Part shown: piece after piece, positions 45,730 to 55,049 of the stretch
Layout of the letters: each line of letters begins with the position of its first letter
How positions within the stretch are numbered: the first letter of the stretch is position 1
DNA from: UBA5072 sp041737175
GTDB taxonomy: Bacteria > Bacteroidota > Bacteroidia > Bacteroidales > UBA10428
Assembly (NCBI GenBank): GCA_041737175.1
Contig: JBGSSF010000030.1
Coordinates: 62,001 to 126,000, forward strand
Length of the DNA stretch: 64,000 nucleotides
Direction of reading: 5' to 3'
Notes under the pieces: generated by a model
Told to the model about the DNA's origin: nothing
Database searches by the model: none
Seen by the model: the letters and a program-made list of their open reading frames with translations, nothing else
Made by a program: the position numbers and the translations under genes

Positions 45730-46164
45730 TCAATCTTCAAATTTTGAAAAGCGTTCACTCTTGGAAAAGAAAAAATTGCATTCAATTTCAGCATTCTCAT
45801 CGCTGTCGGATCCATGCACGGCATTGCGTTCGATATTTTCAGCAAACAGCTTCCGGATGGTTCCTTCCTCGGCTTTTGCCGGATCTGTTGCACCCATGAG
45901 CCTTCGATAATCTGCCACAGCATTCTCTTTTTCAAGTATTCCTACTACAACGGGGCCTGAAGTCATGAAACTTACCAGGCTGTTGAAAAAGGATTTTTCC
46001 CTGTGAACTGAATAAAAATGCTCAGCATGATGACGATCGAGCTTAAGGAGTCTCAAGGATGCAATGTGGAATCCGTTTGCATTGATTTTTGCCAGGATGG
46101 GACCAACATATTCGTGACTCACTGCACCCGGCTTGATGATGAAAAAAGTCTTGGTTCCGGCCAT
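45730..46164 (-). CDS. ndk: Nucleoside diphosphate kinase
   Basis: A 144-aa kinase exchanging gamma-phosphates between nucleoside di- and triphosphates. The N-terminal FFIIKPGAV, the HREKSFFNSLVSFMTSGPVV region and the active His117 in RNAVHGSDS are present. Length is normal. It stands alone, divergent from the nrnA group across a repeat element. Confidence 0.97.
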   Translation of the reverse strand: MAGTKTFFIIKPGAVSHEYVGPILAKINANGFHIASLRLLKLDRHHAEHFYSVHREKSFFNSLVSFMTSGPVVVGILEKENAVADYRRLMGATDPAKAEEGTIRKLFAENIERNAVHGSDSDENAEIECNFFFSKSERFSKFED

Positions 46165-46244
46165 GATGTTGCAAATTTGGTATGCACGCTAATATAGATA
46201 ATTAATTGTAAATTTTTAATGCCTTATTCAGTTTGTAGGAGATG

Positions 46245-46500
46245 TTAAATATTTTCCATAAGCATTGTTTTTTCACAAGTAGAAAAAGCCATGAAGTGGC
46301 TTAATCTCAATAACCGTGGGCGAAGCCCACGGAATACAATGTACCAGAAACAACAACCCTGAATAGGGTTGAATATTACACATGCTAATAAATTCAACTT
46401 TTTCAGGGTTGTGATATATAGATTCATCCTTACCGTGGGTTTCACCCATGGTTATTAAGATTGAACCCCTTTCGGGGTTAAAAAATATTCTATATGTACT
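46245..46500. repeat. Long inverted-repeat intergenic element, copy 1
   Basis: The ndk-nrnA gap holds a structured element: AATAACCGTGGG (46309-46320) near the left and CCCATGGTTATT (46445-46456) near the right, nearly complementary. It also contains small palindromes GTGGGcgaagCCCAC, AACCCtgaatAGGGTT and GAACCCctttcGGGGTT. A close relative lies at 50925-51130. No gene is credible here; frames on the minus strand only read through the repeats. Confidence 0.85.
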
Positions 46501-46568
46501 CATAACTTCTTCTATAAAGCATTTTTTGAGATAAGAAGTTAATTAATTTTGGGCCTGACCTTATAGAA

Positions 46569-47615
46569 ATGAATAACACAAACCATCCTATCATTTGGAA
46601 CGATATAGGTCCCACAACCCGGTTATTGGCAGTTCCGGGCAAGCAGGTTGTCGTGGTGATTCATGTCAATCCTGACGGGGATGCTCTCGGGTCAGCACTG
46701 GGGTTGATGCTGCTGATGGACAAACTGGGACACGATTGCAAAGTGATCTCCCCCAATCAGTATCCCGGATTTCTAAAGTGGATGCCCGGATCTGACCGGA
46801 TTATTGTCCTGGAAGAATCCCCCGAAGTTGCCAAAACCAGCATGCAGCAGGCTGACCTTCTTTTTGCCATGGATTTCAATGAGCTGAAGCGGGTCAAAAA
46901 GCTGAACGATGCATTTACCGGTGCCTACGCGCACAAAGTGCTTATTGATCATCATCCCGGTCCGGACATAGCTGCGGATTGCATTTTATCCGATACCTCG
47001 GCCAGTTCCACTGCTGAGCTGGTTTACCGTTTCATAAAGGAGGCAGGTTTACATGCCCAAATGGATAAAGATATCGCATCCTGTTTGTTTACCGGTATCA
47101 TGACGGATACCGGTTGTTTCAGTTACAACTCCTCCCAGAAGAAAACCTGGGAAGCGGTTGCTGAACTGCTGGATTACGGTATCGAAAAAGACCGTATATA
47201 TGACCTGACTTACGACAATTATTCGGCAGACCGGATGAGGCTGCTCGGTTTCAGCCTCAACGAGAAAATGGAAGTATTTCCGGAGTATAACACCGGAATC
47301 ATCTGGCTTACCCGTGAGGATCTGAACAAATTCAACTATGAGGTAGGGGATACGGAAGGATTTGTAAATTATCCTTTATCCATTAAGGGTATCCGGTTTT
47401 CCGCCCTGTTCATCGAAAAGGAAAACCACATACGGATCTCTTTCCGTTCGAAAGGTGATTTTGCAGTAAATGAGTTTTCTCGCAAATATTTTAATGGCGG
47501 TGGTCACGCCAACGCCTCCGGAGGAGAATCCTATATGAGCCTGGAAAAAACGCTGGAGCAATTCAGGGAATTGCTTCCGCTTTATCAGGATAAATTGCGC
47601 GACTATGAAGCATAA
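46569..47615 (+). CDS. nrnA: DHH-family bifunctional oligoribonuclease/PAP phosphatase NrnA-like
   Basis: A 348-aa DHH/DHHA1 phosphoesterase. The motifs are HVNPDGDALGSALGL (first metal site), LFAMDF, LIDHHPG (DHH) and the C-terminal GGGHANASGG of the DHHA1 domain. NrnA degrades very short RNA and pAp, freeing AMP. The FKBP gene that follows overlaps its end by 11 bases, so the group is probably one operon. The nrnA-FKBP pairing is a familiar Bacteroidota neighbourhood. Confidence 0.93.
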   Translation: MNNTNHPIIWNDIGPTTRLLAVPGKQVVVVIHVNPDGDALGSALGLMLLMDKLGHDCKVISPNQYPGFLKWMPGSDRIIVLEESPEVAKTSMQQADLLFAMDFNELKRVKKLNDAFTGAYAHKVLIDHHPGPDIAADCILSDTSASSTAELVYRFIKEAGLHAQMDKDIASCLFTGIMTDTGCFSYNSSQKKTWEAVAELLDYGIEKDRIYDLTYDNYSADRMRLLGFSLNEKMEVFPEYNTGIIWLTREDLNKFNYEVGDTEGFVNYPLSIKGIRFSALFIEKENHIRISFRSKGDFAVNEFSRKYFNGGGHANASGGESYMSLEKTLEQFRELLPLYQDKLRDYEA

Positions 47616-48132
47616 AGGATTATATCTGATTGCTTTCCTGGTGATCTTCCAGTTTTGTTCCGGAAACAGGGAAAAGAAAGTAAGTGATGCGGAAATACGC
47701 GAGACTGAGGAGGCGCTTATAGGTGCCAACCGTATTCTGGTAAAAAAGGATCGTGAAAAGATCCTGTCCTATGTGCGCAGCAACAATCTTACCATGAAAG
47801 AAACTCCGACGGGCCTGTGGTTTGGCATAGAAAGATACGGATTTGGTGTGAAGTCGCAGGAAAACTCTATGGTTACGCTTAAATATACGGTCTCGTTGCT
47901 CGACGGCACGATATGCTATGATTCCGATTCACTGGGAGTCAAGCAGTTCAGACTGGGGAAGGGCGGGGTGGAATCAGGCCTTGAAGAGGGTGTCCTGCTT
48001 CTTCACGTAGGTGATAAGGCTACCTTTATCATGCCTCCCCATCTGGCTCATGGTTTGCAGGGTGATGGAAATAAGATTCCGGCCCGGTCCGTCATCGTGT
48101 ACAATGTAATTTTACTAAAGGTAGAACCCTGA
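47605..48132 (+). CDS. FKBP-type peptidyl-prolyl isomerase lipoprotein (GldI-like position)
   Basis: A 175-aa lipoprotein (signal ending QFC, Cys18) with a C-terminal FKBP domain at about 85-175: VTLKYTVSLLDGTICYDSD, the GVESGLEEGVLLLHVGDKATFIMPPHLAHG segment in part, and IPARSVIVYNVILLKVE. FKBPs speed proline isomerisation; in gliding Bacteroidota the lipoprotein GldI is of this type and lies after an nrnA homologue. I cannot assign GldI with confidence from sequence alone. It overlaps nrnA by 11 bases and is followed by another FKBP gene after 4. Confidence 0.85.
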   Translation: MKHKGLYLIAFLVIFQFCSGNREKKVSDAEIRETEEALIGANRILVKKDREKILSYVRSNNLTMKETPTGLWFGIERYGFGVKSQENSMVTLKYTVSLLDGTICYDSDSLGVKQFRLGKGGVESGLEEGVLLLHVGDKATFIMPPHLAHGLQGDGNKIPARSVIVYNVILLKVEP

Positions 48133-48136
48133 TACG

Positions 48137-49018
48137 ATGAAAACTTCAAAATTGCTGATCCTGTCCGTATTTATCCTTGTTGCCGGCTGCGATAAGTTCT
48201 CCCGGTATCCCGGTTATAAAAAGGCCAGGCACGGCATTTATTATCAGCTGCATACCATGGGCGAGGATACGGTGAAAGCTCACCCCGGTGATTATATTAC
48301 GGTAAATCTGGCCTATATGACCATGACTGATTCCTTGTTCTTTCAGGGTGCAAGAAAATTCCAGATCAATAAACCAGCCTATGAAGGGGCTATTGATGAG
48401 TGCTTTGCCATGCTTTCAAAGGATGAAAGCGCGACATTTATAATCGATGCAGGTAATTTCTTTACAAACACCATTCACACTGACCTGCCCAGGTTCCTTG
48501 CCCAGGGAAGCCCGATGAAAATAAGGGTGGAAATGATTGAAATTCAAAAAGAGGAGGAATACAACCGGCAAAAGGAGGCATTTCTGTCCTGGATCCAGGA
48601 TTTTGGTGAATATGAAAGGGTCATTCTTCAGCAATACATTCGTGAAGAGAAACTGAATGTGAACCCCTTGCCATCCGGTATTTATTATCTTAACCTGGTG
48701 CCGGGCCATGGTAAAAAAGTGGAATTGGGTGATACGCTTACCGTGAACTATGAAGGTCGTTTTTTAAACGGTAAATTCTTCGACTCTACGGTCAAGCGCC
48801 GGCAGCCTTTTCAATTTGTATATGGAACTGAATGGCAGGTGATTAAAGGTCTGGAAGAAGCCATCGGGTTGATGAGCGAAGGTGAAAAATCGCTTTTCAT
48901 CCTGCCCTCCGAGCTTGGTTTTGGCAACCAGGGGTCCTCCAACAGCATCATCCCGCCTTTTACTTCCTTAATTTTTGAGGTTGAAATTTTAAAAGTATCT
49001 TCGCCTGGTAAAATCTGA
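48137..49018 (+). CDS. Lipoprotein with two FKBP domains, first degenerate
   Basis: A 293-aa lipoprotein (LVAGC, Cys17-19 region). The second half (about 180-293) is a good FKBP domain: LGDTLTVNYEGRFLNGKFFDST, then FVYGTEWQVIKGLEEAIGLMSEGEKSLF (core GLEEAIGLMSEGEKS), and FGNQGSSNSIIPPFTSLIFEVEIL, keeping the pocket residues. The first half (about 35-140) has the same strand order but lacks several of these. It starts 4 bases after the previous FKBP gene. Confidence 0.88.
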   Translation: MKTSKLLILSVFILVAGCDKFSRYPGYKKARHGIYYQLHTMGEDTVKAHPGDYITVNLAYMTMTDSLFFQGARKFQINKPAYEGAIDECFAMLSKDESATFIIDAGNFFTNTIHTDLPRFLAQGSPMKIRVEMIEIQKEEEYNRQKEAFLSWIQDFGEYERVILQQYIREEKLNVNPLPSGIYYLNLVPGHGKKVELGDTLTVNYEGRFLNGKFFDSTVKRRQPFQFVYGTEWQVIKGLEEAIGLMSEGEKSLFILPSELGFGNQGSSNSIIPPFTSLIFEVEILKVSSPGKI

Positions 49019-49033
49019 CGCAACTTTTTGCGT
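49018..49033. terminator. Small hairpin at the end of the second FKBP gene
   Basis: ACGCAA, loop CTTT, TTGCGT, followed by TAATCTTTAT. It overlaps the stop codon and could weaken or end transcription before the third FKBP gene, 69 bases downstream of the previous stop. Confidence 0.4.
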
Positions 49034-49087
49034 TAATCTTTATCTACCTATTAATGATCTGAATTTTAATTGAAACTGTGTACTACC

Positions 49088-50098
49088 ATGAAAGGACTAA
49101 TCAAAACATTATCTTTCAGCGGATCTTTGATCATCCTCTTCACGCTGGCTGCAGGTTGTCTGCAAAATGACTGGGAGGAAAAGGAAGAACAGGAGAAAAA
49201 AATTATTGCTGAATATCTTGCAGATAATAACATATCGGAAAACAACAAGACCGATGGCGGTATTTACTACGTCGAAAACACTGCAGGAACCGGGGCTTCT
49301 CCGGTTTTGGATGACTACATCATCATCGAATATGTCGGCCGGTATATTGAGGACAACATGATCCGCGAAACCACCTATGATTCATTAAAGGAAGACTGGA
49401 GCGCAGCAGATAATTTCACCAATTACGTTTATGGTCCGGTGAAGTTTAAATTCGGCTACAGCGTGCCCGGACTGAATGAAGGCATAGCCATGATGAAAGA
49501 GGGTGGTAAGGCGCTGTTGGTGTTGCCTTCAGATAAGGCTTTCTATGATTTTCATCCGATGTCTTATGAGATTGAATTGCTCAGGGTTATCCCTGATCCG
49601 GTAGAATATGAGGATTCTGTGCTCGAAGCCTATCTCGATGCCAAAGGATTTGATACCGGCACAACGTATGCGGATAACGGAGATACCATCTGGTTTAAGG
49701 AAACGGTAACACCTGATCCGGGAGATGAGAAAACCATTGAACAGGGGGATACTGTGCTCTTCCGGTTTAAAGGCAGACTGGTAGATGGATTTGGGAACGT
49801 TCTGCAGGACGAAAGGATATTCGATTCCAATATGGGTGATGACAATCCGGTAAAAATTGTCTTCAGCAGCACGCCTTCTAAAAAATCAGGCAACATTCTC
49901 GCCATACCCAGGGGATTGGTAATGGCATTGGATTCCATGCGAAACGGTACTCACGCAACAGCAGTACTTCCTTATGCCCAGGCCTTTGATGATGGCGGAA
50001 TCACCAGCACTACCTATGGGTATACCATTGTACCACCCTATCAGACTGTCATCTACGATATTATTGTTGAGGATATCCAATCTCCTGCCGGAAAGTAA
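49088..50098 (+). CDS. Lipoprotein with two divergent FKBP-like domains
   Basis: A 336-aa lipoprotein (AAGC, about residue 24) with two FKBP-like halves at about 70-170 and 200-330. Each shows the strand order and the VPGLNEGIAMMKEGGKALLVLPS / IPRGLVMALDSMRNGTHATAVLP helix-strand core (quoted in part: GLNEGIAMMKEGGKA and GLVMALDSMRNGTHA), but aromatic pocket residues are largely missing, so isomerase activity is doubtful. The ATG at 49088 starts the signal sequence; an upstream in-frame TTG would add six polar residues. Last gene of the nrnA-FKBP group. Confidence 0.82.
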   Translation: MKGLIKTLSFSGSLIILFTLAAGCLQNDWEEKEEQEKKIIAEYLADNNISENNKTDGGIYYVENTAGTGASPVLDDYIIIEYVGRYIEDNMIRETTYDSLKEDWSAADNFTNYVYGPVKFKFGYSVPGLNEGIAMMKEGGKALLVLPSDKAFYDFHPMSYEIELLRVIPDPVEYEDSVLEAYLDAKGFDTGTTYADNGDTIWFKETVTPDPGDEKTIEQGDTVLFRFKGRLVDGFGNVLQDERIFDSNMGDDNPVKIVFSSTPSKKSGNILAIPRGLVMALDSMRNGTHATAVLPYAQAFDDGGITSTTYGYTIVPPYQTVIYDIIVEDIQSPAGK

Positions 50099-50106
50099 AT
50101 TTGCAA

Positions 50107-50823
50107 TCAGGTCATCAGGATAAATACCGCCGGCTGGCGGTTCAGATCGGGCGGAGGTTGAAGCCGCCATTCGCGGATGGTCTTTGTTCGGATCCACTCA
50201 TTGGACAAAGTCAGGTTTGCGGCAATGCATAGTTTTGTCGCAGGTTTACAGGCAGTCAGCAAGGCCTCGGTCAGCTGATTGTTCCGATAGGGTGCTTCGA
50301 TGAACAGCTGCGATTGCTTTTCAGTTTCGGATCGTTTTTCAAGTAACCTGATCCGGTTGTTTCTTTCGGGACCCTTAACCGGCAGGTAGCCGTTAAATGC
50401 AAAACACTGTCCGTTCAATCCCGACGCCATTAAAGCGAGTATCAGCGATGAAGGTCCTGTTAAAGGAATTACCCGGATGTGAAGCCGGCCGGCGGCCTCA
50501 ACCAACAGGGCCCCGGGATCGGCGACAGCCGGAACCCCGGCTTCTGACAACAAACCCAGGTCTGCTTCACCGGCACCGGAAAATATAGCAGGTATCTCCT
50601 GCTCCCGGGTATGCTCATTCAGGGTATATAGGGTAACCGCATCCAGATTGCCTTTGAATCCGCAACGGATGAGAAAACGACGGGCGGTTTTTTCTTCCTC
50701 CACAACAAAGTGCGACAATGATTGGATGATCCTGAGGTTGCCGGCCGGAATTACCTGTTCCAAAGGGGTATCACCCAGGGTCGTGGGTATGAGATACAAA
50801 CGTCTTTCCTTGCTGGTGGGCAT
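50107..50823 (-). CDS. RsmI-like tetrapyrrole-methylase-fold SAM methyltransferase
   Basis: A 238-aa protein of the RsmI branch of the TP methylase family. The N-terminal LYLIPTTLGDTPLE, GLLSEAGVPAVADPGALLV and LTGPSSLILALMASGL match the family, which in RsmI 2'-O-methylates C1402 of 16S rRNA. This shorter paralogue lacks the usual AEDTR motif (it has FVVEEEKTARRFL instead) and the C-terminal extension of RsmI. It may modify another RNA, so no gene symbol is given. It is convergent with the FKBP group, 8 bases away. Confidence 0.82.
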   Translation of the reverse strand: MPTSKERRLYLIPTTLGDTPLEQVIPAGNLRIIQSLSHFVVEEEKTARRFLIRCGFKGNLDAVTLYTLNEHTREQEIPAIFSGAGEADLGLLSEAGVPAVADPGALLVEAAGRLHIRVIPLTGPSSLILALMASGLNGQCFAFNGYLPVKGPERNNRIRLLEKRSETEKQSQLFIEAPYRNNQLTEALLTACKPATKLCIAANLTLSNEWIRTKTIREWRLQPPPDLNRQPAVFILMT

Positions 50824-50924
50824 GACTTCATTTTATCGGCGGGTAAAAATAATGAAACTGCTATTATTATGTTAATTATGTTGCATAATAAACCAGGAAT
50901 TAAATCATCGCACAGTATTCTGCC

Positions 50925-51130
50925 ACGAAGTGGCTGAATCTCAATAACCGTGGGTGAAACCCACGGAAAACGGAATAAAGTCAAAGCAACCCTGAAGGGG
51001 TTGAACTCTTCCATATTATGTTCAGCCCACTTCGGGGCTGTTACTATCAATTTTAGCACTCCTCCGTGGGTTTAGCTTCGCTGATTTTCAATTCACCCAC
51101 GGTTATTAAAATTGAACCCTTTCAGGGTTA
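50925..51130. repeat. Long inverted-repeat intergenic element, copy 2
   Basis: AATAACCGTGGG (50943-50954) faces CCCACGGTTATT (51096-51107), an exact 12-base complement. Outside and inside are smaller palindromes: GCCAcgaagTGGC, GTGGGtgaaaCCCAC, AACCCtgaagGGGTT, GCCCacttcgGGGC and GAACCCtttcAGGGTT. The left 40 bases are nearly identical to those of the element at 46245-46500. Confidence 0.88.
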
Positions 51131-51258
51131 ACAGACCTTCAATCAATCATATGAGCCAAAAATTCGTGCAATAATTGAAATTTTGGATATAAAATAATAA
51201 CCAAAATCTTAACCCCATGTCCCAATTTCCGTACAAATGTTATGCTTACAAGTTTTCA

Positions 51259-54200
51259 ATGCTGTTTCGTTATATAAAAATTCTTTTCTTTATTTTCCTT
51301 GAAATCGCTGTCATAAGCCTTTCAGCCCAGGAATTAAATTACCGGAGTGATGCCATCACCCGGGATAATGGATTAACCAACAGTACGGTAAGTTGTATCA
51401 TCAGGGATAAGTCGGGATTTATGTGGTTTGGTACCTGGAACGGTCTGAACCGCTATGATGGCTATGAACTGAAGACCTTTCATGCTGATCCATCTGATAC
51501 CAATGCTTTGAGCCATAACAAGATAAACGCCTTATTCCAGGACAAAGAAGGATTTTTGTGGATCAGTACGGACGACGGACTGAATTGTTATGATCCGCAA
51601 ACCGGAAAGTTTCATCGCTATTACAGCCGGGAGCGTCAAACGCTCACATACAAAAATGACGAGATCAATGGAATAACCCAGGATTCTCGCGGATTATTCT
51701 GGATCAGCAGAAATGACGGCGGATTATGCTCCTTCAACAAAAGCACCGGCAGGTTCAAACATCATCCCAACCCTTACTCAGTGAAAAGCAATACGGTATT
51801 CTGTGTGTTAGCTGATAACCAGAATCCGGATCATATATGGATTGGAACCGCCGACGGATTATTTCTCTATGAGGTAATTACCGGGAGTTACAGAAGATTG
51901 AAAGCAGGAAAAGAGGATGCATCTGTTACCGTCAGAACAATTCTTCAGGACGCATCAGGGACTCTTTTTGCGGGAACTTCAGGTAACGGATTACTGAAAT
52001 ATGATCGAAAAAATGAACAATTATCATCCTGTTTTTCGGGATCGGTTAATTACCGGACTTTCACAAACAGCATGATCCGGCAGATTCTTCCCGGGAAAGA
52101 TGGTAGTATTATATTGAGCATCAGTGAGTATGGACTGATTTCATTCAATCCTGCAACCGGTAAAATTACAGATTGGATGACCAATGAGATCTTTCGGGAA
52201 TTGAATGAGAAGTTCATCTTTTCAGTATATAAGGATCCCACTGGTATTCTGTGGGTAGGAACTTACTATAATGGGATCAATAAACTGGTTCCCCTTACCA
52301 ATTCTTTCAGGCACTATGGCAGCAACGGTACTTTGCCCCCCGTAAGGATCCGGGGCGGTGTAACTGCCATACTGGAGGATTCCAGGGGATATTTGTGGCT
52401 TGGTACACGCATCGGAGGACTGTACAGGGTCAATCGAAAAACCGGACAATATACAGGGTATCAGCGCCAGCCCAATGGTGCAAATGGAATAAGCAGCAAT
52501 AGCATTCTTTCGATGGCAGAAGTGAATGATGGCAACAGGCAAATCCTGTGGATCGGAACCAATGATGGCCGGTTGAATTGCTTTGTTCCGGAAACGGGTC
52601 ACTTTACAGTATATGCCAGGGGAAACGGAATTCCAGGAAACCAGGAAACACATGGTATTTCTGCCATAGTGCCCTATGACAGTGATCATTTACTGATAGG
52701 CACCAACAGCAGAGACATGGGTGACGGTATTGATGTTTTCCAGGTCAAAACCGGAAAATTTGTCAATCTGAAAAACAATCCGGCCAATCATACAAGCCTG
52801 AGCAGTAACAGTGTACTGGCATTGTACAGGGACAGATCGGGGGCGGTTTGGGTAGGAACGCGAAATGGGGGATTGAATAAACTGGTTGTCAAAGATATCA
52901 ATGCACAGGTTCCCGACAGCGTTGGTTATTTTGTGAGGTACATGAATAATCCTGCAGATCCAGGTTCGTTGAATCACAACACAGTATATGCCATCCATGA
53001 AGATTCACAGAAAAATTTATGGGTCGGTACCGGCATAGGCGGATTGAATCAGTTTGATCCCAAAAAAGGAACCTTCACGTCCTATTCCAATTACCAGTAT
53101 TTTAAAAATAATATCGTTTATGGAATTCTGAGTGATAATAACCAAAACCTATGGCTGAGCACAAGCAGGGGCCTTATTGCTTTCAATCTTAACTCAGGTC
53201 AGATACATAGGTTTGATAAATATGACGGTCTGCAGGAAAATGGTTTTATTTATGGATCTTCATTCAAATCACAGTCAGGAGAATTATTTTTTGGAGGTAT
53301 CCAGGGATGCAATTCATTCCATCCCGACAGTATTAAAATTAACCTCAGGGTACCGAAAATAGTCATTGCATCACTTGCCTTCAACGGGAAAAAGGGTGAA
53401 AAGGATGTATCTGAAATGACTGGTAAATCAGCTCTGGCCTCTAAAAGTGTCAGGGCGCCCTGGTATTATAACAACTTCTCGGTTTCATTTTCTGCCCTGG
53501 ATTTTCAAATGCCTGAGAAGAACCGCTATAAATACAAACTTGACGGACATGATCAGGACTGGATAGAAACTGATGCTTCCCGCAGGTACGTAAATTATAC
53601 AAACCTGTCACCCGGGAGATATGTTTTCAGGGTAATCGGCACCAACAGTGATGATGTCTGGAATCATGCAGGCACATCAGTTCAGATCATCATACAGCCT
53701 CCGTTCTGGGATACAACGATCTTCCGCGTTTTATTGGGGTTGATCATCCTGGGTGCAATAGCTTGGCTTGTCTACCGCACATATGAAAGTTACCAGAAAG
53801 GCAAAAGGAAACTTGAGCAGGATGCCTTTGAAACGGTTCAGGATGAGCGCTGGCAGTTGATTACCCTTATCGACAGCATGCCTGACCTCATTTTCATCAA
53901 GGACAGGGAAAGCCGGTTTACAGTGGCGAATAAAAGGACAGCAGCGGTAATGGGAACTACTCCTGAAAATCTCATCGGGAAAACCGACTTTGATTTCTAT
54001 GCTCCTGATCTGGCCCAAAGTTTTTACAATGCTGAACAGGATTTAATGAGAACCGGCACTCCATTGATCAACTTCGAGGAACCTGCACTGGATGAACTGG
54101 GCAACCGGATTATCCAATCCACTACGAAGGTGCCATACCGAAACAAAGCCGGCGAAATAATAGGTCTTGTTGGCATTTGCAGGGATATCACACGACTGAA

Positions 54201-55047
54201 AAGGATCGAAATTCAGCTCAGGAAAAAATCAGAGGACGTGCAGGAAACCAACAGACTGTTGGAAGAAAGGCAGGAAGAAATCCTGTTTCAATCGGAGGAA
54301 CTGACGGAGCAGGCCCAGAATCTCAGGATCATTAATACTGAACTCGAAAGACTTAACCGGACAAAAGATAAGTTCTTCTCCATTATCGCCCATGATTTAA
54401 GGAATCCGTTCAATGCCATTATCGGCTTTTCCGAGTTGTTGCGAAATGACTTCTACGAGATGGACAATCAGCAAAAGCTGAATTTGCTTGAGTTAATCAA
54501 TGTTTCTTCAGAAACTGCATATAACCTGCTGGAGAATTTACTGCAATGGGCGCGCACACAGACAGACAAAATCAAATACAATCCGGAAAATTTTGATCTG
54601 AGCGAAGTGGTTAACCTGGTGATAAACCTGCATGGCATAATCGCGCAGAAGAAAAACGTACTGTTAAAAAATGATATCAAGCCCCATACGCTGGTTTATG
54701 CTGATAAAAATATGATTAACACAGTTTTACGGAACCTTATCAGCAATGCCATCAAGTATTCAAAGCCCGAGGGTGAAATTGTCATTTCGGCCACACACTC
54801 AGCGGAAGATATCGAGGTGAATGTTATTGACAGTGGAGTGGGGATGAACCGGGAAAGTCTGGGTAAATTGTTCCGGATCGATACGTATTATTCCACCTCA
54901 GGTACCATGGGTGAATCAGGTACCGGATTGGGTTTGATCATCTGCAAGGAATTTGTCGAGAAGAACAACGGCCGCATCCGGGCTACAAGTCTGGAAGGAG
55001 AAGGAACAACCCTGAGTTTTACACTGATTCCCGCTAAATTAAATTGA
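51259..55047 (+). CDS. Propeller-domain hybrid-type sensor histidine kinase without receiver
   Basis: A very large (about 1262-aa) sensor. After a signal/anchor come about 12-14 Reg_prop beta-propeller repeats (such as GFMWFGTWNGLNRYDG, GFLWISTDDGLN), then a Y_Y_Y domain (YKYKLDGHDQDWIETD), one membrane span at about 820-840, a PAS domain (SMPDLIFIKDRESRFTVANK), a coiled coil, HisKA with the phospho-His in FFSIIAHDLRNPFNA and HATPase_c with VIDSGVGMN and GTGLGLIICKEF. It is like the front and middle of Bacteroidota hybrid two-component systems but has no receiver or AraC-type DNA-binding domain. The ATG at 51259 (MLFRYIKIL) directly precedes the signal; an ATG at 51217 is an alternative. Confidence 0.9.
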   Translation: MLFRYIKILFFIFLEIAVISLSAQELNYRSDAITRDNGLTNSTVSCIIRDKSGFMWFGTWNGLNRYDGYELKTFHADPSDTNALSHNKINALFQDKEGFLWISTDDGLNCYDPQTGKFHRYYSRERQTLTYKNDEINGITQDSRGLFWISRNDGGLCSFNKSTGRFKHHPNPYSVKSNTVFCVLADNQNPDHIWIGTADGLFLYEVITGSYRRLKAGKEDASVTVRTILQDASGTLFAGTSGNGLLKYDRKNEQLSSCFSGSVNYRTFTNSMIRQILPGKDGSIILSISEYGLISFNPATGKITDWMTNEIFRELNEKFIFSVYKDPTGILWVGTYYNGINKLVPLTNSFRHYGSNGTLPPVRIRGGVTAILEDSRGYLWLGTRIGGLYRVNRKTGQYTGYQRQPNGANGISSNSILSMAEVNDGNRQILWIGTNDGRLNCFVPETGHFTVYARGNGIPGNQETHGISAIVPYDSDHLLIGTNSRDMGDGIDVFQVKTGKFVNLKNNPANHTSLSSNSVLALYRDRSGAVWVGTRNGGLNKLVVKDINAQVPDSVGYFVRYMNNPADPGSLNHNTVYAIHEDSQKNLWVGTGIGGLNQFDPKKGTFTSYSNYQYFKNNIVYGILSDNNQNLWLSTSRGLIAFNLNSGQIHRFDKYDGLQENGFIYGSSFKSQSGELFFGGIQGCNSFHPDSIKINLRVPKIVIASLAFNGKKGEKDVSEMTGKSALASKSVRAPWYYNNFSVSFSALDFQMPEKNRYKYKLDGHDQDWIETDASRRYVNYTNLSPGRYVFRVIGTNSDDVWNHAGTSVQIIIQPPFWDTTIFRVLLGLIILGAIAWLVYRTYESYQKGKRKLEQDAFETVQDERWQLITLIDSMPDLIFIKDRESRFTVANKRTAAVMGTTPENLIGKTDFDFYAPDLAQSFYNAEQDLMRTGTPLINFEEPALDELGNRIIQSTTKVPYRNKAGEIIGLVGICRDITRLKRIEIQLRKKSEDVQETNRLLEERQEEILFQSEELTEQAQNLRIINTELERLNRTKDKFFSIIAHDLRNPFNAIIGFSELLRNDFYEMDNQQKLNLLELINVSSETAYNLLENLLQWARTQTDKIKYNPENFDLSEVVNLVINLHGIIAQKKNVLLKNDIKPHTLVYADKNMINTVLRNLISNAIKYSKPEGEIVISATHSAEDIEVNVIDSGVGMNRESLGKLFRIDTYYSTSGTMGESGTGLGLIICKEFVEKNNGRIRATSLEGEGTTLSFTLIPAKLN

Positions 55048-55049
55048 TG

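Noticed and set aside
46245..46503. Two minus-strand frames of 66-76 codons
   Set aside because: Both translate the inverted-repeat element (palindromes read as protein) and have no family pattern.
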